Numbered from the stretch's first letter, positions 11,956 through 24,215 are shown. The stretch: 64,000 nucleotides of DNA from Hydractinia symbiolongicarpus (GCF_029227915.1 NC_079883.1:14818001-14882000), one strand, 5' to 3'. Made by a program: numbers and translations. Notes: generated from the letters alone by a model not told the origin.

Positions 11956-14947
11956 TGGTCCGATATGAAACCTGATTGGCGCGGATATGTCAAATAATTA
12001 TTGCGTCATACAAAACATTTTGGCGAGGCGGCGAGTCTGTGACCAACAGGAGGAAGCTGTTCGTTTTAAAATGGCGGAGGTGTATCAGCAGTATCAAGTT
12101 TTTTTTAAAGTGAAAAATTTAATAAAAAGCATTACTAAGCAATGAGAGTATAAAATAAGACATCATAAAGTAATACTGCTTACATGACAATATTTCAATA
12201 GCTGGGAATGTTTAATAAAGCTAGAAAAGTTGTTAGCTAGCACACTATACCTAACACACTATCAAGGTAAGAACAAAAGAAAGAAACTCAATTTGTTTCC
12301 AAGTGGCCAGGTTTGATTTGCAGCTTTTTGCAAAGACTGACGTTGCATAAAATTGCCGCCCATGTCCTTTATAGACAAAATAATTTTGCACAAAGTATCG
12401 AAAATGTTTTTTTTTTACAAAATATATATACATTACGTTTTAAATTATATCAGGTTGTTATTAGTGGGCATGTTTTATTACCTTATATGCTTTGGTTACT
12501 ATAAAAGATATAAAAAGCCAATAGGTTAACCGTCGGAGCCATTTTATCATTGAATGCACATTTATCCGGCCTAATTCAAGAAAATTCAAATTGCAAAAGC
12601 TTCAGTAAAAAAATAAAGTTATTGACTTGAAACTTGTTAAGGAGTACCTTTAAACCTATCTGATAAAATATAAAATTACACCAGGCATGAAAAATTTAAA
12701 AAGCCATTTTGAGGAAGAGAAAAAGGTAGGAAGATTTTCTTAAACTGATTTTTTTTAACACGCTATGAAGAAATTTCAGAAAATCGAACTCAATCAAATT
12801 TTATTGAGCGCTCAATTAGGCATATGGTTAAATCCAGGATGTATTGAAGATGGTGGTAGATATTTAACAGCTCACCACTGTGATATATTATCTCAAGAGT
12901 TTTAATACAAATTACAAAGAAGTGAACATAAAAAATCACAAAAAAAGTCTAAACCGAGTATATAGTTTATAAATGAATGAATGAATGAAATAAACATATA
13001 TTTCAGTTTACTAGGAGATAAATATACATTATTAATTAAAAATTTTTTTGCCCTAGTAAACCCCGGAAACTGCCAAAGTTAGCAGAGCTCGAAGTATGAC
13101 AGCCACCGTGGACAATACAAAACACACAACTTACACAGACAACACTACAAAACAAGACAGACAAGCGAAAAAAATGTGAAAAATATTGCAATTGCAAATC
13201 CCAAGAAAAAAGTGGTGTGAAAGTGATTGTGAACAATAGTAATTTTAGGTATATATAAATTAAACATAATTAGACAACAATGTATGCTTTATTAGAGATT
13301 TAAGTCTATGCAAAGGGAGATCTAAAAGTCCCATAAGCGTCCCATAACTTCAGTAAAAATTAAAATATTGACTTGAGATTTGGTATGATATGGTTTTAGA
13401 TTGGTTTGATGAAATTGAGCCAAAAAATAGTTCTATTATCATCATACATTCTGAGTTTCAGAATTTAGCCCTTTTTAAAGACGCCGATAAGCCGTTTTGA
13501 CAGCATATCAATTTTGACCAAGATACAGATTCAGAAAATTTTAAAAGCTATTCTAACCTCAGAAATGTCAGATAAGATTCAACCTAAAATTATGCTAGTA
13601 AACAAAAAATTTAGTTGCAAGGAATGTCTCTTTGCTGACATCTTTTTGTGATAGGATGCTCTTATGAGAATACTGAATTAATCTTCACGGTTAGCTAGTT
13701 TGGCATTTTAAATATTTTCCAAGCAGAATGATAACAATAAATAGATGTATATATCAATAAAAATCGATTTTTGAACAGCAGCAGAATTTTGATGAGCTCT
13801 AAAAAGTGCGAATTTATGAAACTAATTTTGGTCCAAAATCCCCAAAATAATTTCCTCAAAAAATTATTCCCGAAACATTTTTTTCTCAAGGTAGCAATAC
13901 TTTGCTGTTCGTAAAGTCGTATATCAATTCTTTCTAAACTATTAAGGCAGTGATACATTAAATCGAGAAAACAGATCACACGCAGACTTGTCGTACTCGA
14001 TTTTCAAACCAGCATAATGCTTTTGATAAAATTTTTGAATTATTTATGTTTTAAACAGAAAAAAACCTTGTTTTTGTATAAATTAGATGCAAATTAAGTG
14101 TATATACAAAATAAATGTGAGCTTGCTGAGTAAAAAATAAAAAAGCTGCAAGGCGTTTTAAAACATGTCATTAAGAAAAGAAAAAGCAGAATTTATCAGT
14201 AATGGGTGGCTTTTTGGAAATGTTAAGGCCACAAATGTAAAAGAAAAAAATACTTCTAAAGTAAATACTCTTCTGAAGCCTTTTCCACCCAATATAACTG
14301 CAAGCAGTGAGTCCACCATAGTTGAATTCAGTTTCAGCTAAGTATTGTTTAAATACAGCAAAATCTTTGTCATCATATAAAAGCAGTAATGCAGACACAG
14401 ATATGAACTCACGGTAAATGAGAATTCTAAAGTTCAGCCAAAATGAATAAAAAATGTAAATGTTAATATGAGGTTAAATTTCTGCCTAGCTACTTTCAGT
14501 CGGGCACATAGAATGATACGAACATTTGAAAATTATGTAGCCATATCTGCACCTTAGAGAACCAACGAAGTGCTATGTTCAGGATGGGAAAATCATTTAC
14601 TAATTTCCAAGTTTCCCCTAGCTACAAGTTTTGCAACCCAGTGCTTGCTAGTCAACCAATTCAGTGAAATACACATAACTAAATTGCTTGAATTTCTTCA
14701 AGTAAACAGCAGCCTAAATAACATTATTGTATATTTATACATTTACACAAAACAATCAAGGGCAATATGCGAGAAGTTTGTGTGTTGCGATGAGAGGAAT
14801 CAAAACAAACTCGCCGCACGCATCTGTGACGTAAAAGGCCGATCTCGCTTAGCTCTGCAAGGTTATATTAAAACTTTGGTACATTGAGACAAATCTCATT
14901 AAATATTACACACAGAAATACTGTGTATTGGAGGGTCACGTGACGAG

Positions 14948-15021
14948 GCCTCCTCCAGGGCCATGTTCGTATCGCCGTCCCGGGGTCAGAAAAGATACAA
15001 GATGCCCTGGGGACGAGGTTG
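14948..15021 (-). repeat. Right terminal inverted repeat
   Basis: Mirror of 11882-11955, followed immediately by the AGTTATTAC duplication at 15022-15030. Confidence 0.95.
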
Positions 15022-15030
15022 AGTTATTAC

Positions 15031-17058
15031 AAATAAAATTCGCCCACTACCATATTTAAATTCTAATTGGCTTGCATACACTTAATTAAAGTTTCGATAC
15101 AACTGTTGACAACAAACTCGTTGCTGTTGGGGAGTTTTTTACATAAGCTAGGTGCATGAGAAGACTTTACCATACTTCACAAATGAATGCTGTTATATAT
15201 ATAATAAAACACACTCAGTATCCCTACGTCCTACACGTGTCTTTAATTGCTATGTATAATTCATTAATAGATCAAAGCAATACGCTTAAATAAATGTTGT
15301 CTGGTGTTATCCCCTGTTACTTAGATAAAAACATTACGAAGACCTAAACACGCTAAGAGTGTATACAAAACTCGTTTCTATATAGGGTTCAAAGTTCAAC
15401 TTGCACCACCGAGTTCCGCAAATACATAATGGCGCATAATCTCCGAAATGGTCTATTGTGACATAACGCAGACAAACTTCTTTGTTTAGAATGACTCGTT
15501 GAGGCGCAGAAGGCGGAGCACGTGAAGTAGTCGAAATGCTGTAACGCATATCTGTTTACTTTATATATTTTGAAAGTGAAGCATAAAGATGTGCATTAGT
15601 AAGACGCGTGGATGGCAAGATAGGTCGGCGGAAACGACTTGCTTAGTTTAATGAAATTGTTCGGTAAGTATTCTTATTACAGAAAAGTAGCTGCAAAATT
15701 GTTAAAACAGCCAGTAATATGGTTAAAAGTTGAATAGATGAATGTTGAAGACAGTGCCAGACCCAGCTAGTGATAAAGAAAATGAATAAATTAAGTTTAG
15801 AAACTTGATGTAGTAGTTGGATATTGTATTGCACATGTAGGCAACTTGTCTAAACTTATGTGGATAAATATATAATGTATTTGACGTGGACGGAAAGCAA
15901 GAAAGCTAAACAGTTATGAAACACTTCCAGACAGAAAAAAAACTTTTGAATTTAATTTAGAGATCATAATATGATCCATTTCTTATATTGATTATCGTAT
16001 TCTGTCTGCCTGGTCCACACGAATTTCATAACGATTGGAGAAATTTGTGTGTTTCTGTAAGGAAAACATTAAGGGACCTGGTGTCGAACTTAGATTTAAC
16101 AACCATCAACCATGTATCAGTCATTATTATTGGGTGAATATTAACATCCAAGTAATTTTAACTCAGACTCCTTAAAGTTATTATTTCCTAGAAAAAACTA
16201 ACTCCCCCAGTGGATTTTGACTCCCCTTTCAGAACATCAAATACTTAGAGATTAAAGACATGATAAACATGACAAAATATGAACTCTTCCCATTTTTTAT
16301 ATGCATAGCCTGGTATGAAAACATATATATATACTGAATATATAGGCTGAATATTGCAAAAGTGTGTTCTATAACAAGTTATATGGTCTTTCAAATCTTG
16401 AATTTTCCATTCAAGATATCTGCTACGTACGCGATTTCCAATTGACCACAGTTAAATCCATCCAGTTGTTTGTGTAGTAAGAAAGTAGGTATTCCTTTCC
16501 CACAATCAGCGACTACATTTTTGTACAACGAATAAACAGATTTCATTGAAGAAAGGTTCAGAGTAAATTTTAGGGTGTCACAAATCTGAACTCGGCTAGC
16601 TACTTCAGCAGAAAGTCAGAAACCAGTGTGACCCGCCGTCATGCAAAAGCTGAATTTGGTCTCAATGTACAGCTTGGAAAGGTTTATATGTGTTCTTTTG
16701 TGTATTTAATACAGATTTATAACTAACTTTATCACTAAGTGTATTACATATCAGCTTATGCACGGCGTCCAGAATTCTGTTATTTAGCCACGCTCTTCCG
16801 GAGAGCATAGAATATCAGTTTTAAATAATATAGTTCATTGCGAATCCAGAACTCCTCTCCCTAAACGATGTTCCACTTGGAACTTCATAATCAATGACAA
16901 TGGAATTCAAAATGCTACTTTTTGCATTTTTTTAATACATTTTGCGTATGCGGTACAAAGCAGCCAAAAATATTCCCACTTCCGGTTGTGGACAACTTCT
17001 AAGGTGAAGAGTGAACCACCACAATGTTCTCCAAAGAGGCTAATAATTCTTCAAATTG
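15031..17058. other. Intergenic stretch without recognised features
   Basis: AT-rich DNA with only short unconvincing frames. A short TA-rich run lies near 16325. Part of the right end may belong to the retroelement relic that follows. Confidence 0.5.
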
Positions 17059-18300
17059 CTACTTTAATCTTTTCCATCTTATATTTGCTAAATCTTTTTC
17101 TTTGGAGGAGTGAATTGAATCTGTTTGAGACAGCTGGTTAAAAGTCGATACAAGTTCATCTGAACTTTGTACTGCCTTTACAAGAATTTTTTCTTGGATT
17201 TTATCCAGTAATTTACTCAATTGATTTAAATCAATCTCAACTGAAGTGTTGCAATCGTAATCAACATTTAAAGGCTTTTTATGAAGTGGTGGATCATTAG
17301 TTTTATCTTTATCTGTATCACGGCCAAGGTTTGGCATATTCGGAGGCTTCTCGTCAGTTTTATCTGCATGATTTTAGATGGATGGTTTTAGTAGGCCGAC
17401 ATTGTATTTCTTTTTCAGTACAACACCACTTTCGTTTCTCAAAGATCATTTTTAAAAATGATTTTTACAACTTATTTTACAAATTTTTCCACCTTTTCTA
17501 TCTCTTTTGATTTTTAACTAAACTGGGCTTTTAAGCGAAGACAGCAGTGTGTGGCGACGATTATAATCTTTTCGCTGCTTTTTTTCTTGTGTTTGGTTAT
17601 GTTTTTGTTAGCTTCTTGGTGCGTTATTTCACATAGGAATAGTGTCGTGGAAAGAATGGCAATGAATGTTTCCGTGTTTAAAAAATTTTCTTTCTCACCA
17701 GCATCATGGGTAGAAATTAAATTTGACTTAACATCGATAGGAAAGGCAAGATTTCGATCATACATTAAAAAGAATGGCGAATTCTTTGTTGTGAATGCTC
17801 ACTCGATGAGCAAACAAAACACCTTCGATAACGCAATATCATCCAGATGGTTTTGCATTTATCACTTTCACAAAAGAATCCTTTATTGTTTGGTTTTGGC
17901 GTTCACAAAGACCATTTGCTTCCGGATGAGAAGCAGAGGTTAAACGTACAACTCAGGGGAAATCAACTTTTGTATTTTACCGTTTTTGGCACAATTCACA
18001 TTGCTTTACAAATTCACTAATATCTCCATTATTATAATACTTCTTAACATTTTTAATAAATAGTATTAAATTCACATGTAAAGCAATTGCTTTCGCTTTT
18101 ATTTTCCCCTGTACCTTGGTGGATATCACTGATAATCTATTTTTTTTCCTCTGCAAATTTGATAACAAGCCCGGAACCTTTACATATAACGCTCTCAACA
18201 ATTGTGTCAAAGTTTTTACACGTCCTCCTCAAGTTTGTATTCTTTCCTTTGTCCTTGCTTTGTCGCAAAGAAAGTTAGAAATATGAAATTCTTGCCAAAT
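17059..18300 (-). pseudogene. Ty3/Gypsy-type (or Ginger-like) integrase relic
   Basis: Read on the - strand from about 18230 down, a zinc-binding (H2C2-type) end is seen first, with QCELCQKR at about 17980-18003. After only about 40 bases comes the end of an integrase core, HPEANGLCERQNQTIKD (about 17880-17940), which holds the last catalytic glutamate region. Downstream are AHR- and LPID-like blocks (about 17740-17840), then a C-terminal tail in shifted frames to the stop near 17059. The part of the core with the first two catalytic aspartates is missing, and several stops and frameshifts are present. It is therefore a dead relic. No RT, protease or LTR was found next to it, so Ty3/Gypsy versus a Ginger-type DNA transposon is not settled. 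Confidence 0.7.
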
Positions 18301-18704
18301 TTGAAATCTTTACTGTGAAAATAAAATTTGAGAAAGCATTCGTATGAGTACGATTCTTTTCTTTTCTAGTGCAAATTTAATATATAAATAAATAAGTTAA
18401 TATTAATTGACTGGCTGGTATGTACTGTTAAAAAAACAAAACGAATCTTTATATTCATCGGGATAGGATTTTGCCCGTACAAATTACTTCAATATCTCTC
18501 TCAATTCAAAAGAACGATCTTTAGAATAAAACTGCAATAACAATCGAATGTTTCGAATTTGATTTGCACTGCATCATGGGAGATTTTATCCACTAGTTTA
18601 TAATAATTCCTCCTGATTTGTTACGACCGAGTCCTTTTTAACTAATTAATTGAGTCACTAGGGGTGTATTTTCTAGTTTATTTTGACTCTAGGGCAGTTA
18701 CTTT

Positions 18705-19229
18705 TCTTTGATTTATAATGACTGGAAGGCACTATTATTAGGGAGTCAATATTATCTGCCACACCGGCCTTGTCAACTCCAGCTTCATTTGATTCAGCTT
18801 CATCAATCTCAGCAGCGACTCCAGGAAAAAACAACAGCACATTTAACTCCCACATTGAAACCTTCTTCATCTTTTAAACACAAATCTACAAAGGGCCAGA
18901 AGCTTAAAACGTGTAGGAGGCGCTTTACATAAAAACACCAGCAAAAGACAAGAAGTTGTGCTAAAAGCTAGTTTAAGATGTATTAAAGGTTAAAAAACCC
19001 ATTTATTTCAGACAAAAAGAGGGGCCGTTCTCCGAGAATAAGCATAGCAGAAAAAGAGGAGTGGCTGATAGAGTTTTTCCAACGACCGAATGTCTTGAAA
19101 GCTTCAGAAACATTTGTAGCCAAATTCACTAAAGAATTGACTTTTAGAGAGGCATATGATTTCCTTATAAAACACTATAGATTAAATGGAACCAGAACAT
19201 TCCCCACCAATCTTGCACCTTTGAAGTAG
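18705..19229 (+). pseudogene. Unidentified coding remnant in two parts
   Basis: An open segment at 19012-19229 encodes about 71 residues ending in TAG, with a block reading EEWLIEFFQRPNVLK and a basic start (KKRGRSPR). It has an acceptor-like TTATTTCAG before it. A second coding-like segment at about 18870-18989 ends in CIKG. The two join in phase (G|AC, giving D) if the 22 bases between them (18990-19011), which start GT and end AG, are removed. That is too short for a normal animal intron. Further left, frames rich in Ser, Pro and Lys (about 18735-18930) look coding but are frameshifted against each other. I do not recognise the family. A decayed gene or an unknown transposon protein are both possible. 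Confidence 0.3.
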
Positions 19230-19864
19230 TTTTTCTGTATATGCTTTTCTCTTAGCCAAACAAGATATAAGTCTTACGAAGTAAGTACCAAGTACTTTCG
19301 AACTGTAAGCCTTATTAGTATCTTCTTATAAAAATCTTTTCATATTATAATATCAGTATATTTACTGTTATCTTGTAAGTTAATATTAAGGCATCGCTAC
19401 CAATTAAAAAATCTTCCTTCAAATCTATTACGTGAAAACCCCTTTGTTTAACTTCTAGTAATAATCAGTAACCTGTGATAACTTCTTTGCTCATTTTCTA
19501 TCTGACTTCCTTTATCCATATGACTGTTATCAGCACAACTGTACACATTGCGTAATTGTCTAATCTCGAACAATCTCTCTTCTTTCTTATTTGTGTAACC
19601 AGTGTGTTTTGTTTGCTGTAATAAGGAGAAGTACGCGGTTCTGAAATTAATAGGTGCCGCCGACATAGCTGGATCCAGTCTTTCAGAAGTTCAGATATTT
19701 TGTGACAGGGTGTTAACCTTTTTATAAGTTAAGACAGGGATTCTTTTGTTATTCATTTATTGAGTATTGTTATCTGTTAAGGTTTGTAGTGTGAAAGTTT
19801 ACCTTGTACGTGCAAGTAACGAAAAAAGGTAAGTATGCACTCAATCATAGTGCCGTGTTTTTCC

Positions 19865-19935
19865 TGCGCGCGCCGAAACGGAGGTAACTTTTCCGCTTAA
19901 TTTGTTTCATTTTTACCTCCATTTCTGCGCGCGCA
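19865..19935. repeat. CG-rich 23-bp inverted repeat with 25-base loop
   Basis: TGCGCGCGCCGAAACGGAGG plus TAA at 19865-19887 pairs with 19913-19935 at 20 of 23 positions. Both arms carry an alternating CG run in otherwise AT-rich DNA. Confidence 0.8.
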
Positions 19936-20147
19936 TCAGGCATTACGTAATCACTTAGATGCTTGCGCAAGTAAATATCGGGACTGTGATTCCATGTATT
20001 GTAGTCATATTACAATACCATTTAAGGCAAGCAAACCTTCCCTCCTAAATTTTTGGTAATAATTTCGGAAAGATACCGTTTTATGGGTTGATGTTTGGCG
20101 AATTTTGAACATTTTTAATAAGCTTTAAGGCATTAAAAAAATTAATA

Positions 20148-20190
20148 TGACGTCACGTCTGTTGTCATTGTGACTCAATGATTGACGTCA
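20148..20190. promoter_or_regulatory. Clustered CRE and AP-1 type sites
   Basis: Two perfect palindromic CRE sites (TGACGTCA at 20148-20155 and 20183-20190) flank a consensus AP-1 site (TGACTCA at 20171-20177) within 43 bp. Such sites bind bZIP factors. No gene start is known nearby; the nearest recognised gene is the MFS transporter, whose 3' end is 2.6 kb away. Function is inference. Confidence 0.45.
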
Positions 20191-22778
20191 TCTAAACTTT
20201 TTTAATCCAATTGTCCTTCAGTGCTAACATTTACGCCAAGTTTTGTGACTTTGTAGTGATAAAATGACTTCTTTATCATTTTTGGAGTGCAGGAAGGGAA
20301 CTATTTTGAACCCCTTCCTCTTCCGAGGATAGCCTTTTTTTTGACCGTGATAAACCGGTGTTAAATAGAACCAGTCAATCCATGCCTCTAGGATTATTCT
20401 AGGATGTAGAGAATTTGTGTTGTTTTTTTGTCTTACAGTTTTTAACCCTTTATAATTTTGAACCACGCTTGCAGAGACGTGATCATGATTGTTCCTCTTG
20501 TTTGTCATTTCTATACTTATTCCCTTGCTCTCGTAGTTAGAGATACGCCTGGTTTTACCATCTTAAACCATTTTGTCATGTCCACTCGAGATCTTACTTA
20601 ACGTTATATATATTGTACGATAAAATGTTAAAAAATATGAACTCAAAAATGTTTTTAAGAACAAATACATTTAATAAAATAATTCATTTTGGCCAACTGA
20701 TGAAATGAAGTTATATTTAGACAAAATTTTAATTAAATAGATCAACCAAAATCTTATTACGGAAGATTTAAAATATATAATCTTGATGAAGCACTTTGAA
20801 TGGAAAATCTTTAGATTCCTATCAATCAGAGAAAAACAAAGTATGGTGTATCTTACTAAACTGCTTGTCTATCCAGTCAATAAATTTGCTTTTCGCAGGA
20901 TAATAAACTGCTAAACAAGCTCTGAATCATCATTTTTATTAGAATCGATCACTGCACGAGAGTTTTGGTTAAGAACTTTACAGAAGATGAATACCGACAT
21001 TTTGGAATGGCTAAAGTAGCTAAAGACTTTTAGAATGCCGAAATTTATGACACAACGAGGCTTTTGACAACAATTAGACTGCATTAAGTTAATTCTTTTT
21101 CTAAGTGTATTGTTATGCTCCTTATTGCACAAAAAAAAGGAATAAAAACAATCAAAAAATGTCAGAGCTTTCTTTACACAAAACATGTGCTAAAGGAAAA
21201 TATTAACGGATCTCATTTACCTACTTTCAAAGTGGTACGAGAATTTTGTATTATCAGAATCGATATTTTATATGAAGCTCTCTTTTTTTGTAAGATGATA
21301 AGGAAATGGACGGAATGCGATTTTAGAAAAAGATCCACAAAGCAGCATGACTCTAGGAATAATGGCGGCTGGTATGATTATTAGTGCTGCATCTTGTCGT
21401 AACATCTATTTTAACTTTTATCTCTTCTTAACCCTAATTTTCTCAGTTTTTACTTTGTGTTTATGTTGCTTTTTGTGTGTGTCTTTCTGTTATATAAGTG
21501 AAATTTAATAATACACAAATCATTGGGGAAAGTGATAAACAATAACCTATCCTAAAGTGAATAACAAGAAGGAGATGGGAAAACAACAGAAGTGTTTAGC
21601 AGAACGCAAAGCAACTTATCTCTATTCTATTCTGTTTACAAGTGTATGTTTTCTAATGTCTGCTGGATTTCTTGGACTGATACTATGAAGCATTCACCTT
21701 TTTTTTCTTGACACTTCATAACATTTCGTTGAGTTTTAGGATGCTTGTGCAGGTAATATGTTTCACCTTCACTCTTTTATTCATAGCGACCCGGTTGGTT
21801 TGGTTACCATTTTGGGAAAGCTATATTTCCTTATCTGGTGTCTTTAAGACACTCTAGATTTGCGGAAATTGGTGTCCCTACAACGGTAAGCTATTAAAAA
21901 TGCATGCTAGAAAACGCGATTAAAGAATTTAAGATACAATTTGACTGGGGGATGTTTTTATTTAAGATTGTTATCTGGATAATATCTAAATGAAACCTTT
22001 GACATTTTCTACCCTGCAGTAGGAAAAAATTAGACACGTGAATTGAAGCATTTACTGCATACAACGCCTCACGAAAATATTGAGACAACGGCGCTGTTTT
22101 GGCGATTTTACAAAGTTGGCAAAAAGTATCAACTTATGAAATTTTATGCCTGTATGCTGCATTACGTAGATTTAACGTAAGTAGCGTTTAAATTGGGCCA
22201 GTCGCACGCATGCACAAAATTCGATAAAAATTGTTACGCTGACCTCAGCAACAATTATCACATTTTATAAGTTGAGGTCTAACCAAAAAACTTAAATCCC
22301 TTAAATTTGCTGGAAACATTAATAGGTGAACTTTGACAAGTTGAAATTGCGTCTATTTTTTATAGCTTGTGTGATTACTTGTAGAAACGAACGAAAATTT
22401 TTTGTCTTTTCTTAATATACTTTGTGGGTGCTTGTGGCTACTGTAAATATTGCATATATGAAATTTTAGTCGAGGCTACTTCATTTGACTCTGAATTGGA
22501 TACATTTTGACATGCATTATACCAAAAGTACCCCTTGATGACGATATGGCTGTAAAAAAAGTTGGAAAAAATAAAAGTCTACAACTGAGCAGCTAAGAGC
22601 TCAATGCAGGAAATATATAGACATTGATTCGTGACAAAATACAATCGTTTGAGTGCAGTTCTTCAGTGTTTTGACTTATTTCAGTAATTATTTATAACTA
22701 TGTTTTGAATTAATTTACAATACGTCTATAAATATTTCTTTTCTAAAGATTTTTTAAACTAAAATAAATTATTAAGGT
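20191..22778. other. Intergenic stretch, no gene recognised
   Basis: Only short open frames without recognisable domains, on both strands. Confidence 0.5.
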
Positions 22779-24215
22779 TCATATCCAAAGTTTTTTTAAT
22801 TTGACAATGACTGCTACAAAAAGAACGAAATTAAATACTGCTAGAGTGGTGCCACTAATAGTCAAATTCATGTGCACTCCGGCGGTTAATAATGCGCCAA
22901 TCAGGTACGATATCTCCAGTAGGCATGCGCGAAATGCATCTGAAAACTGACGAAATTTCTTTTCCACGCAATGCATTAGAACTAATCGGGACGATAAACC
23001 GATGAAGCATGACATCAAAACATTCAGTATGGACATCGAGCAAAAAATACCAGTAAACGGTGTCTCTTGTTGGTTGAATGAAGGTAATGATGAGAATAAG
23101 GAGAGCGACACCACGCAAGCAAGCATGCCAGCAAACATGGCAATATAATGACTTGTTTTTTCAATACACCATGTGAGAAACATCGATGCTATTGTGCCAA
23201 CCAAACAATTTACTATTGAAATTGCTGCTACACGTTTGGCACCCCATTCTAGATAAAGAGAAGATTCCACTGGTATTAAAGTATTAATAATTTTAAAAAC
23301 CATGCCGTATGATATTACCACGAGCAAAATCAAACTGGTATCTATATTAAGCATTTCCTGAGCAGCTGTTGTTATGGAAACTACATTTCTACTCCTTGTA
23401 GGTTCCAATGTTTCATTAAGTTCTCTTTCGCTGTCTTCACTTTCTGTAAACGTGCATTGGGCGAATAACCCTTGGCATGCACTCTCATCTTTGTCGTGTG
23501 TTTCGGAAGAGTGACAAAACAATTGCGTGAAACGTTTTTTGGAATGTATAAAATGTTCTTGGTCATTTTCCCCAGGAATATCATTGAGAAGAAAGAATGC
23601 CAAAATAAATAAGATTAATTTGAAAATAGCTAAATAAAATCCAGGAGCATTTTCGTAAGACAGATATAAGACATGAAGATTGGTGTCAATTAGCACAAAT
23701 ATATATGTAAAAAATGGTCCCAGTATGGATCCAATCGTGACAAAATTTGTTAAAACAATCATCTTTAATTCCAGCTCCTCGTTTGAATATAATCGCTGCA
23801 GATAAACAGACGAAACAATATTCGTTGACTTTCCGAATCCAGCAAGAGATTTACCGAGAATGACCAAATATGGTGCTCTTGCAGTGCAGTATATTACATA
23901 ACCGAGAATTGAAACCAACATTAACATCAACGACGTCCCACTGTATAATTCGTGTCGACGTATCAAATAACTCACAGTAAATGAGGATATCAACGCAGTC
24001 AACACAGAACAAGCAAGTGACAAGCTGTAACACAGTACAGCTGCTTGAGTGTTGCTGAATCTTTTAAAGTAAAAGTATTCGCTTGGTTCGAATATAGTTA
24101 GCTCAATACCAAAGAGCAATGCTTCGTAGCATAAAACCATGAATATATTTCGACGTTCGTTTTTCCATTTGGTTTTACTATCCTTACCGTCAACAATTTT
24201 TCTATACTTTTCCAT
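22779..24215 (-). CDS. Major facilitator superfamily transporter (MFSD8/SLC46-like)
   Basis: A single-exon open frame of 478 residues starting at the ATG complement of 24213-24215. It has about twelve hydrophobic segments, for example residues 24-43, 58-79, 93-113, 152-176 and 190-210 in the first half. A long hydrophilic loop (about 211-288, rich in Asp, Glu, Ser and His) lies between the two six-helix halves, as is usual for MFS proteins. The stretch GKSLAGFGKSTNIV after helix 4 and GSILGPFF in helix 5 resemble the conserved positions of MFSD8-like carriers. The substrate cannot be told from sequence. Both halves are intact and there is no signal peptide. An in-frame acceptor-like TTTTCAG just before the start means an upstream 5' exon is possible. 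Confidence 0.85.
   Translation of the reverse strand: MEKYRKIVDGKDSKTKWKNERRNIFMVLCYEALLFGIELTIFEPSEYFYFKRFSNTQAAVLCYSLSLACSVLTALISSFTVSYLIRRHELYSGTSLMLMLVSILGYVIYCTARAPYLVILGKSLAGFGKSTNIVSSVYLQRLYSNEELELKMIVLTNFVTIGSILGPFFTYIFVLIDTNLHVLYLSYENAPGFYLAIFKLILFILAFFLLNDIPGENDQEHFIHSKKRFTQLFCHSSETHDKDESACQGLFAQCTFTESEDSERELNETLEPTRSRNVVSITTAAQEMLNIDTSLILLVVISYGMVFKIINTLIPVESSLYLEWGAKRVAAISIVNCLVGTIASMFLTWCIEKTSHYIAMFAGMLACVVSLSLFSSLPSFNQQETPFTGIFCSMSILNVLMSCFIGLSSRLVLMHCVEKKFRQFSDAFRACLLEISYLIGALLTAGVHMNLTISGTTLAVFNFVLFVAVIVKLKKLWI

Larger units (their letters stand above)
11882..15021. mobile_element. DNA transposon with 74-bp TIRs and 9-bp target duplication (Mutator-like?), apparently non-autonomous
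   Basis: The first 74 bases (11882-11955) and the reverse complement of the last 74 (14948-15021) are identical except for one base. Both begin CAACCTCGTCCCCAGGG. Directly outside both ends stands AGTTATTAC (11873-11881 and 15022-15030), a perfect 9-bp target-site duplication, so the ends are exact. Long terminal inverted repeats with 8-10 bp duplications are typical of Mutator-like elements; Merlin or P-like elements are alternatives. The 2992-bp interior is AT-rich with no open frame above about 105 codons and no transposase that I recognise. An ATG at about 12072 opens a frame of only 24 codons. Near-identical ends suggest a fairly recent insertion. Confidence 0.93.

Noticed and set aside
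20224-20508. 94-codon Lys-rich - strand frame
   Set aside because: No domain, no splice or promoter context, length within chance for this window.
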